Part shown: positions 1 through 5,476 of the stretch, in pieces
Layout of the letters: every line of letters starts with the position of its first letter
Position numbering within the stretch: position 1 is the stretch's first letter
Assembly (NCBI GenBank): GCA_050050115.1
Contig: JASFUX010000236.1
Span: 1-5,476, forward strand
From: JASFUX01 sp050050115
GTDB lineage: Bacteria > Pseudomonadota > Alphaproteobacteria > Caulobacterales > Maricaulaceae
Reading direction: 5' to 3'
Length of the DNA stretch: 5,476 nucleotides
The notes under the pieces: model-generated
What the model saw: only the letters and a program-made list of their open reading frames with translations
The model's database searches: none
Told to the model about the DNA's origin: nothing
Program-made: the position numbers and the translations under genes

Positions 1-1
1 T

Positions 2-1120
2 CCGTTGCTCGACACGGTGAACCTGCTGGCGGCGGTGCGTCACGAAGACTTCTCCGGCGGCCTCAGCGCCACGGTGTATAAAGTCTCGGGTAAGTGGGAC
101 GTCACGCCGAACCTAGCGATCCGCGGCTCGTACGGCGACAACTTCCAAGCTCCGCCGGCGACCTTGCAGCCCGGCAATGTCACCAACGCGGTCAGAAGCT
201 ACGCGATCGCTGCGGGCAACTGGCGCGGCGCTCAGTTCGTGACGCGTTCGGACGTTGTACCGGAAACGGCGATCTCCTGGAACGCCGGCGCCATCTGGCA
301 GTCGCAAGGTCTCACCGCCGACAGCGATTTCCGCATCATCGTGGATTACTTCGACATTCAGACCGAGGATGAGCTGGGTCAGCTGGCCGACGTGAACGAC
401 ATCGCCAACGCGGTGTTCTCAGGTGCGGTTGCGCCCAACGGCTTCAACTACGCTGATTGCGGGCATGCGCTGGTCGATCGGGTGACGTTTAACGGCGGCT
501 CCTGTGTGGCCGGAACGACCACGGCCGACGACTTTGCGTCAATCCGTACGGATTTCGGCAACGGTCCTGGCCAGCATACCGCCGGCATAGACTTCACGAC
601 GGACTATTCGTTCCCGTTCTTTGCGGGCGACTTGCGGCTCGGCGCGACAGCGACAAAGGTCGAGATCTACGAGATTGGGGCGACGACGCTTGACGGCGTC
701 CTAATCGAACCGGCTCGTGATCAACTCGGCCTGTTGAACTTCGCCACCATCGCGGTCGCACGGCCTGAATGGCGGGCGAACTTCAACGCCAACTACAACA
801 CCGGCGCGCACAACTTCCGTGCGGTGTTGAACTACGTCAGCGCGGTGGAAGACGCCCGCGGTCCTCTCACGCCGTCGGGCTTCATTCCGGGCACGTTCGA
901 TCCGTACGGTCCCACCGACTACGGTGTTGACGGTGAGAACTACGTCACCGGCGACTTCCACTATCAGTTCGAGACCCCGTGGGATGCCACGATCTCGGCG
1001 TCGGTGGTCAACGTCACGGACGAAGATCCGCCCGCAGCGCGCGAAGAGTTCGGGTATGACCCGCTGCTCGGCAGCCCGCTCGGTCGGACGATCGAGTTCG
1101 GCATCCGCAAGACCTTCTAG
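2..1120 (+). CDS. TonB-dependent outer-membrane receptor, C-terminal part (5' truncated by window edge)
   Basis: This is the C-terminal 372 residues of a TonB-dependent receptor, a 22-strand outer-membrane barrel that imports scarce ligands such as siderophores, cobalamin or oligosaccharides using energy from TonB-ExbBD. The reading frame is open from the window edge, so the TTG at position 5 is not the real start; the plug domain, TonB box and signal peptide lie upstream. Counting from that TTG, the conserved barrel segment reads IRGSYGDNFQAPP (residues 39-51), matching the family's 'R-x-S-x-x-x-x-F-x-A-P' signature. Alternating hydrophobic strands follow, such as SWNAGAIW, IIVDYFDI and AGIDFTTDYSF. 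The C-terminus, GRTIEFGIRKTF, ends in the aromatic residue recognised by the BAM machinery. Two cysteines (C152 and C167) sit in one probable extracellular loop and could form a disulfide. The substrate cannot be read from this part. Family assignment is confident; ligand and gene name are unknown. Confidence 0.9.
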   Translation, partial: PLLDTVNLLAAVRHEDFSGGLSATVYKVSGKWDVTPNLAIRGSYGDNFQAPPATLQPGNVTNAVRSYAIAAGNWRGAQFVTRSDVVPETAISWNAGAIWQSQGLTADSDFRIIVDYFDIQTEDELGQLADVNDIANAVFSGAVAPNGFNYADCGHALVDRVTFNGGSCVAGTTTADDFASIRTDFGNGPGQHTAGIDFTTDYSFPFFAGDLRLGATATKVEIYEIGATTLDGVLIEPARDQLGLLNFATIAVARPEWRANFNANYNTGAHNFRAVLNYVSAVEDARGPLTPSGFIPGTFDPYGPTDYGVDGENYVTGDFHYQFETPWDATISASVVNVTDEDPPAAREEFGYDPLLGSPLGRTIEFGIRKTF

Positions 1121-1142
1121 TCTTTCGGATCCACTTCAATCC

Positions 1143-1171
1143 AAGGGCGGGCCTTCGGGTCCGCCCTTTTT
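1143..1171 (+). terminator. Rho-independent terminator of the TonB-dependent receptor gene
   Basis: An 11-pair stem begins 22 bases after the receptor stop codon. The left arm AAGGGCGGGCC (1143-1153) pairs with GGTCCGCCCTT (1158-1168), with one G-U pair and a TTCG loop closed by C-G, the unusually stable cUUCGg tetraloop. A run of five T (1167-1171) follows, then C and three more T. On the opposite strand the hairpin is not followed by a T tract, so it is expected to act mainly on the receptor transcript and not on polA. Confidence 0.93.
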
Positions 1172-1376
1172 CTTTGGGCTGATGACGGCGCCGAGATGCG
1201 GTGCAAAGAGATCCGGCGCGAAGAGACCCCGGGTGTTCGCTTGGGGGCGTCCGCTTGGCGCTAAAGCAGGCGTTGTCGTCGAAGACACGCCCGCCCAGAT
1301 CGCCAAGACAATCGCGGCCCGCGAGGATTTCTTGCGTTCTTGAGTGCGGCAGCAGCGCCAAGCGCGACCGCCGGCC
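1172..1376. other. Convergent intergenic region, no convincing gene
   Basis: This 205-base stretch separates the 3' ends of the receptor and polA. The plus strand has a 53-codon open frame from ATG 1182 to TGA 1343. It has no good Shine-Dalgarno sequence, begins just after a strong terminator, and resembles nothing I recognise. A degenerate 15-base tandem pair (1201-1215 and 1216-1230, about 11 of 15 identical) gives GAKRS/GAKRP in that frame. No clear hairpin with a T tract is visible for polA on the minus strand. There is only a short GCGC-CAA-GCGC stem-loop near 1354-1365, without a T run. Confidence 0.5.
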
Positions 1377-4160
1377 TCAGTGCGCTTCGTTCCAGGTCTT
1401 GCCCGTTCCCGTCTCCACCACGAGCGGCACGGCGATCTTCACCACCGGCTCGGCGGCGCGGCTCATCACGTCGGCGACCAGCTTGGCGGTCTTTCCGGCA
1501 TCCTTCTCGGGAACCTCGAACACCAGTTCGTCGTGGACCTGCAGCAGCATCTGCGCCTCGAGGCCCGCATCGGCGAGCGCGTCCGGCATGCGGATCATCG
1601 CGCGGCGGATGATGTCGGCGGCGGTGCCCTGCAGCGGCGCGTTGATCGCCTGGCGCTCCGAGAACTGGCGCTGGGCGGGGTTCTTCGACTTGATCTCCGG
1701 ATAGTGGCAGCGGCGGCCAAACAGCGTCTCGACATAGCCCTGCGCGCGGCAGGTCTCCTTCATCCGCTCCATATATTCGGCGATGCCGGGGAACTTCTCG
1801 AAGTAGGCCTCGATATAGGCCGCCGCCTCCGACCGCTCGATGCCGAGCTGGTTGGCGAGGCCGAAGGCCGAAATGCCGTAGATGATTCCGAAGTTGATCG
1901 CCTTGGCGCGCCGTCGCGTGGCTGCGTCCATACCCTCGATCGGCACGCCGAACATCTCCGACGCCGTCATCGCATGAATATCGAGCCCGTCGGCGAACGC
2001 CTGTTTCAGGCTCGGCATGTCGGCGTAGTGCGCCAGCAGCCGCAGCTCGATCTGCGAATAGTCCGCGGACATCAACACATTGCCCTTCTCGGGCACGAAG
2101 GCGTCGCGGATCTTCCGCCCTTCCTCAGTGCGGATCGGGATGTTCTGCAGGTTCGGGTCCGAGCTTGAGAGCCGCCCCGTCGTCGTCGCGGCCAGCGCGA
2201 AACTGGTGTGCACCCGGCCCGTGCGCGGACTGATCGCCTCGACCAGGAGGTCCGTGTAGGTCGACTTCAGCTTCGAGTATTGCCGCCAATCGAGAATGGT
2301 CTGCGGCAGCTCGTGGCCCTGCGCGGCGAGGTCCTCCATCACCTTGACGTCGGTGGAATAGGCGCCGCCCTTGGTTTTCTTCCCGCCGGGCAGCCCGAGC
2401 TCGCCGAAGAAAATCTCACCGATCTGCTTGGGGCTGCCGAGATTGAACTCGCGCCCCGCTTGGCTATGCGCCTGAGCTTCGAGCTGGGCGATTTTCTGCG
2501 CGAAATCCGACGACAGCCGCGCCAGCACCGTGCGGTCGACCTTGATCCCCGCCAGCTCCATGTCGGCGAGCACCGCCGGCATCGGGCGCTCGAGCGTTTC
2601 ATAGACGGTAGTCTTCTTCGCCGCGACCATCTCGGGCTTCAGCTTCATCCAAAGCCGCAGCGTGATGTCGGCGTCTTCGGCGGCGTACTCCGTCGCCGGA
2701 GCAAGCTCGACCTCGGCGAAGCTCTTCTGATTCTTGCCGGTTCCCGCGACTTCCTTGAACGAAATGCAGCGGTGGCCGAGCAGCGTCTCCGACAGAGCGT
2801 CCATGCCGTGGCCGCGCAGGCCCGCCGCGATCACGTATGAGATCAGCATGGTGTCGTCGATCGGGTCGACGCGAACCCCATAGCGCGTGAAGACCGCGAG
2901 ATCGTACTTGAGATTTTGCCCGATCTTCAGAACGCTCGGGTCCTCGAGCATCGGCTTCAAGACTTTGATCGCCTTCTCGAGATCGATCTGCTCGGGCGTC
3001 GCGCCGCCGTCGACGAGATCGCCGCCTCCCCTATGACCGAGCGGGATGTAGCAGGCCTCGTTCGGCGCGAGCGCGAGAGAGACGCCGACCAGATCCGCGT
3101 TGGCGCTGTCGAGGGCGCTCGTCTCCGTGTCCACGGCGACAACGCCGAGCGCGGTCGCGCGCTCGACCCAGTCCTTCAAGTCCTTGATCTTCTGAATGCA
3201 GACGTATTTCGAGCGGTCGACGCCGGTCTCGGCCGCGGCCTCGTTCGAGGTCACCGAGCGACCGGTCATCCCCTCTTCGATCCGCCGCGTCAGCGTGCGA
3301 AACTCCATTTCGTTCAAGAACTTGAGCAAAGGCTCGGGGTTCGGATCGGAAACGCCGAAGTCCTCGAGCGACGCCTCGACCGGGGTCTCGGCGTTCAAGG
3401 TGACCAGCTCTTTGGAGACCCGAATGAGGTCGGCGTTGTCGATCAGACTTTGCCGGCGCTTGGGCTGCTTGATCTCCTCGGCGCGGGCGAGGATCTCGTC
3501 CAATGATCCGTACTCTTCGAGCAGCTGGATCGCCGTCTTCGGCCCGATGCCCGGCGCGCCGGGCACGTTGTCGACGCTGTCGCCGGTCAGCGCCTGGATC
3601 TCGATCACCTTCTCGGGCGGCGCGCCGAACTTCTCGATCACGCCCTCGCGGTCGATCCGCTTGTTCTTCATCGTGTCGAGCATGACCACCTTGTCGGTGA
3701 CCAGCTGCATCAGGTCCTTGTCCGAGGAGATGATGAACACCTCCGCGCCCTTCTCTTCGGCCTGGCGCGCATAGGTGGCGATGAGGTCGTCGGCCTCGTA
3801 GTTCTCCATCTCGATCGCCGGCAGGCCGAAAGCTTCCGTCGCCTGACGAACGAGCGGGAACTGCGGGATCAAATCCTCGGGCGGCGGCGGCCGGTGCGCC
3901 TTGTACTGGTCGTAGATCTCGTTGCGGAACGACTTCGCGCCGGCGTCGAAGATGACCGCCAGATGCGTCGGCGCCTCGCCCTCGTTCACGTCGCGAATGA
4001 GCTTGTAGAGCATGTTGCAAAAGCCCGAGACCGCGCCGATCGGCAGGCCGTCGGACTTGCGGCTCAAAGGCGGCAACGCGTGATAGGCGCGAAAAATGTA
4101 GCCCGAGCCGTCGATCAGATAGACGCGGGACTTCTTGTCGACGGGGCGGGTTGTGGGCAT
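1377..4160 (-). CDS. polA: DNA polymerase I, full length with 5' nuclease, 3'-5' proofreading and polymerase domains
   Basis: Pol I removes RNA primers and fills gaps during lagging-strand maturation and excision repair. At 927 residues it is almost exactly the length of E. coli Pol I. The 5' nuclease (about 1-300) shows LIDGSG (D17), YEADD (121-125), SSDKD (145-149), GDSVDN (193-198) and the helix-hairpin-helix segment PGIGPKTA. The proofreading domain (about 315-520) has all three motifs: DTE (D344, E346), QNLKYD (N416, D420) and YAAED (Y492, D496). The polymerase domain has motif A SADYSQIELR (D700, E705), motif B with K753, F757 and Y761, and motif C VHDE (H876, D877, E878). Phe757 is the residue type linked to discrimination against dideoxynucleotides. 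The ATG is supported by AGGAA at 4167-4171, six bases upstream. It lies 62 bases downstream of the propeller gene in the same direction and converges with the receptor gene. No catalytic residue is missing, and I see no frameshift. Confidence 0.98.
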   Translation of the reverse strand: MPTTRPVDKKSRVYLIDGSGYIFRAYHALPPLSRKSDGLPIGAVSGFCNMLYKLIRDVNEGEAPTHLAVIFDAGAKSFRNEIYDQYKAHRPPPPEDLIPQFPLVRQATEAFGLPAIEMENYEADDLIATYARQAEEKGAEVFIISSDKDLMQLVTDKVVMLDTMKNKRIDREGVIEKFGAPPEKVIEIQALTGDSVDNVPGAPGIGPKTAIQLLEEYGSLDEILARAEEIKQPKRRQSLIDNADLIRVSKELVTLNAETPVEASLEDFGVSDPNPEPLLKFLNEMEFRTLTRRIEEGMTGRSVTSNEAAAETGVDRSKYVCIQKIKDLKDWVERATALGVVAVDTETSALDSANADLVGVSLALAPNEACYIPLGHRGGGDLVDGGATPEQIDLEKAIKVLKPMLEDPSVLKIGQNLKYDLAVFTRYGVRVDPIDDTMLISYVIAAGLRGHGMDALSETLLGHRCISFKEVAGTGKNQKSFAEVELAPATEYAAEDADITLRLWMKLKPEMVAAKKTTVYETLERPMPAVLADMELAGIKVDRTVLARLSSDFAQKIAQLEAQAHSQAGREFNLGSPKQIGEIFFGELGLPGGKKTKGGAYSTDVKVMEDLAAQGHELPQTILDWRQYSKLKSTYTDLLVEAISPRTGRVHTSFALAATTTGRLSSSDPNLQNIPIRTEEGRKIRDAFVPEKGNVLMSADYSQIELRLLAHYADMPSLKQAFADGLDIHAMTASEMFGVPIEGMDAATRRRAKAINFGIIYGISAFGLANQLGIERSEAAAYIEAYFEKFPGIAEYMERMKETCRAQGYVETLFGRRCHYPEIKSKNPAQRQFSERQAINAPLQGTAADIIRRAMIRMPDALADAGLEAQMLLQVHDELVFEVPEKDAGKTAKLVADVMSRAAEPVVKIAVPLVVETGTGKTWNEAH

Positions 4161-4181
4161 GGGGCGTTCCTACAGGCGAGA

Positions 4182-4210
4182 CTGACTTGGTAGGTCAGAT
4201 CGCTGCAGCG
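4182..4210. repeat. Small inverted repeat and palindrome in the propeller-polA gap
   Basis: Two dyad symmetries lie side by side: CTGAC (4182-4186) with GTCAG (4194-4198) around a 7-base loop, and the perfect 10-base palindrome CGCTGCAGCG (4201-4210). Neither is followed by a T run on either strand, so they do not look like an intrinsic terminator. They overlap the candidate polA promoter, so an operator role is conceivable, but short dyads of this size are common by chance in GC-rich DNA. Confidence 0.25.
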
Positions 4211-4215
4211 GGCAA
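4187..4215 (-). promoter_or_regulatory. Possible weak sigma-70-type promoter upstream of polA
   Basis: On the minus strand, TTGCCC (4210-4215) is followed after 17 bases by TACCAA (4187-4192). They match the -35 and -10 consensus at four and three of six positions. Transcription would start roughly 20 bases before the polA ATG, leaving room for the AGGAA ribosome-binding site. The match is weak and could be chance in a 62-base gap. It is listed because no other promoter candidate for polA is visible, and the alternative is read-through from the propeller gene. Confidence 0.2.
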
Positions 4216-4222
4216 CGCGCCC

Positions 4223-5371
4223 CTACCCCCACTTCACCACGTTCACCGGCGGCAGGTGGTGGCTCAAGATCGACCAGCTCTCCCCGCCGTCCTCGGTCAC
4301 CCACGCGTTGCCCGTGGTCGAGCCCATGGCGAGCTTGTCGCCGGTCTCGTCGATGTCGAGGCCGTGGCGGTAGACGAGATCCCAAGCCGGCGCATCGGGC
4401 AAGCCCTTGGATAGCTGCTCGAAGGTTTCGCCGCCGTCGCGGGTGCGGTTGACGACGAACTTGCCGTCGACCGGCATGCGGTACTGGTCCTTGATCCCCG
4501 GCACGAACCACGCGGTCTTGGGATCGTTCGGGTGCACCGCGACCGCGAAGCCGAAGACGGCCGGCTTGACGTCCTTGAACTCGACGAAGTTCGAGCCCGC
4601 GTCCTCGGATTTGAAGATGCCATTGTGATGCTGGCACCAGACCGTGTCGGGATCGTCCTTGCACGCAACGATCAGATGCGGATCCTGCATGATCGGATCG
4701 AACTGCATCTCCGGCGGCAGGAACTCGGCGCGCAGGCCTTGACCCGCCTGCTCCCAGCTCTCCCCGCCGTCGGCGGACTTCCAGACGCCGCCGCTGGAGA
4801 TCGCGAGGGTGACCTTCTTGGAATCGCGCGGATCGACCAGGAAAGAGTGAATGCCAGGGCGGTCAAAGCCGCCCCCGCCCCACTTCTCTCGCGCGGGGTC
4901 GTTCCACAGCGCGTCGTTAAGCTGCCAGCTGTCGCCGCGGTCGGTGGATTTGAACAGACCGCCCGGAATGGTGCCGGCCCAGAGCACGCCCGGCTCGTCG
5001 GGCCCGCCGGCCGCGAGCGACCAGATCATCTCTACCGAAGGACCCGACTTCGGAGCCCTCATCTGCTCCATCATCGCCGCCATGTCTTCAGCGCTCTCGG
5101 GGGGCGTCCATTCCGTCGGCGGCGCTTCATCGGCGAAGCGCGGCGCGCCGATCTCTTCCCACGACTTTCCGCCGTCGTCGGATCGATGCAGCTTGTGACC
5201 GAAGTGGCCAAGATGCAGCGCCGCGTAGATCGCGCCGTCGCGCGTGTCGACCAGCACCTGACTGACCGGCTCGCCGATGAACGCGGGCTCGCCCGCTTCC
5301 TTCCAACCCTTGCCGTTTCGGGTGAAGGTGAACAGGCCCTTCTTCGAGCCGACGTAAATGGTCTCGGACAT
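4223..5371 (-). CDS. Asp-box (BNR/YCF48-like) beta-propeller protein, probably cytoplasmic, function unknown
   Basis: This 382-residue protein is built from sialidase-type beta-propeller blades. Six Asp boxes (S/T-x-D-x-G-x-x-W/F) are visible: residues 64-71, 142-149, 199-206, 255-262, 310-317 and 359-366. Their fairly regular spacing suggests a six- or seven-bladed propeller. Databases often name such proteins exo-alpha-sialidase or glycosyl hydrolase, but there is no signal peptide (N-terminus MSETIYVGSKKGLF), no FRIP motif and no obvious arginine triad, so sialidase activity is doubtful. An insertion at about 80-112, between the first two Asp boxes, contains a Met-rich acidic helix-like segment (93-106). 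Conserved-looking residues include GHFGHKLHRS near 55-64 and CQHHNGIF at 246-253. The ATG at 5371 is preferred over the in-frame GTG at 5377, because GGAGG (5378-5382) lies six bases before the ATG and directly abuts the GTG. The start is two bases past the stop of the upstream ThiS-like gene, so the two are probably translationally coupled. Fold assignment is firm; role is unknown. Confidence 0.85.
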   Translation of the reverse strand: MSETIYVGSKKGLFTFTRNGKGWKEAGEPAFIGEPVSQVLVDTRDGAIYAALHLGHFGHKLHRSDDGGKSWEEIGAPRFADEAPPTEWTPPESAEDMAAMMEQMRAPKSGPSVEMIWSLAAGGPDEPGVLWAGTIPGGLFKSTDRGDSWQLNDALWNDPAREKWGGGGFDRPGIHSFLVDPRDSKKVTLAISSGGVWKSADGGESWEQAGQGLRAEFLPPEMQFDPIMQDPHLIVACKDDPDTVWCQHHNGIFKSEDAGSNFVEFKDVKPAVFGFAVAVHPNDPKTAWFVPGIKDQYRMPVDGKFVVNRTRDGGETFEQLSKGLPDAPAWDLVYRHGLDIDETGDKLAMGSTTGNAWVTEDGGESWSILSHHLPPVNVVKWG

Positions 5372-5373
5372 GC

Positions 5374-5476
5374 TCACCCTCCCGATAGAGCTTGGAACAC
5401 GTAAATCTCGTCATCTTCGGCAACCGGATCGGCCAAGCGTTCGCGATCCTTGATCATCTCGTTGTTCAAGAAGATC
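5374..5476 (-). CDS. ThiS/MoaD-family ubiquitin-like sulfur-carrier protein, C-terminal fragment (5' truncated by window edge)
   Basis: The last 33 codons of a gene enter from the right edge on the minus strand, too short to stand out as an open frame. The residues include LNNEMIKDRERLADPVAEDD, then EIYVFQALSGG and a stop. This fits the end of the beta-grasp ThiS/MoaD fold: a short 'N-x-E' turn, a charged loop with the D/E-D-E-I/V pattern, a final beta strand (EIYVFQAL) and the terminal Gly-Gly. In family members the Gly-Gly is adenylated by an E1-like enzyme (ThiF, MoeB) and converted to a thiocarboxylate that donates sulfur. Here the partner gene is the propeller, not thiamine or molybdopterin synthesis genes, so naming it thiS or moaD would be unsafe. 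The N-terminal two thirds are outside the window. Family assignment is fairly confident from the tail pattern and the last strand. Confidence 0.75.
   Translation of the reverse strand, partial: IFLNNEMIKDRERLADPVAEDDEIYVFQALSGG
5378..5382 (-). promoter_or_regulatory. Shine-Dalgarno site that fixes the propeller start, embedded in the ThiS-like Gly-Gly codons
   Basis: GGAGG lies six bases upstream of the ATG at 5371. It is formed by the codons GGA GGG that encode the C-terminal Gly-Gly of the upstream ThiS/MoaD-like protein, immediately before its TGA. The same bases therefore specify the functional tail of one protein and ribosome loading for the next. The in-frame GTG at 5377 directly abuts this site, leaving no spacer, and is unlikely to be used. 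Confidence 0.8.

Noticed and set aside
5..7. TTG at position 5 as the start of the receptor gene
   Set aside because: The frame is open to the window edge, and a TonB-dependent receptor needs an N-terminal signal, plug and half a barrel that are absent here, so the gene begins upstream.
1354..1365. GCGC-CAA-GCGC stem-loop as a polA terminator
   Set aside because: It has only four pairs and no T tract on the minus strand, which is insufficient for an intrinsic terminator.
1344..3506. Long plus-strand open frames opposite polA (1344-2168, 2208-2840, 2916-3506), all in one frame
   Set aside because: They mirror the polA codon pattern: G/C-rich third positions remove stops from the antisense frame. 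Their products are Arg/Leu/His-rich with no recognisable domain, whereas polA on the other strand is complete with every motif.
1377..4160. Possible unusual or proofreading-deficient Pol I
   Set aside because: All three exonuclease motifs and polymerase motifs A, B and C are intact, and the length is standard, so it appears to be an ordinary Pol I.
5375..5377. GTG as start of the propeller gene
   Set aside because: It directly abuts the GGAGG ribosome-binding site. The ATG six bases downstream has proper spacing and follows the upstream stop.
4532..5404. 290-residue plus-strand frame opposite the propeller gene
   Set aside because: It is the antisense shadow of a clearly real gene with six Asp boxes. 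It is low in complexity, rich in Arg and Ala, and has no family resemblance.
5127..5423. 98-residue minus-strand frame spanning the ThiS-propeller junction
   Set aside because: It crosses the real stop and start in a different frame and encodes Arg-rich sequence. The ThiS tail and propeller frames explain the region better.

Overview
This window looks like a GC-rich alphaproteobacterial chromosome segment. The basis is the strong G/C bias at third codon positions, a DNA polymerase I of the proteobacterial type, and a TonB-dependent receptor of the kind that is abundant in Caulobacterales, Hyphomonadales and Sphingomonadales. The order-level placement is inference from general character, not from a database comparison.

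Layout. From the left edge to about 1120, the plus strand carries the C-terminal part of a TonB-dependent outer-membrane receptor; its N-terminus lies outside the window. It ends in a strong Rho-independent terminator with a UUCG tetraloop (1143-1171). About 205 bases of convergent intergenic DNA follow (1172-1376), with no convincing gene. The rest of the window reads on the minus strand in the order ThiS/MoaD-like protein (only its last 33 codons are present, at the right edge), then a six-Asp-box beta-propeller protein, then polA, which is complete at 927 residues. The ThiS-like stop and the propeller start are two bases apart, so those two genes are almost certainly co-translated. A 62-base gap separates the propeller gene from polA. 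It holds no recognisable terminator and at most a weak promoter, so polA may be served by read-through, by its own promoter, or by both.

How the genes relate. The polymerase is an ordinary three-activity Pol I: 5' nuclease, proofreading exonuclease and polymerase, all with intact catalytic motifs. The receptor is an unrelated nutrient-uptake gene in convergent orientation. The most thought-provoking part is the right edge. A small ubiquitin-fold protein with an intact C-terminal Gly-Gly is tightly coupled to a propeller that would usually be labelled sialidase or glycosyl hydrolase, but which has neither a secretion signal nor a recognisable sialidase arginine motif. This suggests a cytoplasmic pair of unknown function, perhaps in sulfur transfer or protein tagging. 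I see no CRISPR, transposon, tRNA or rRNA.
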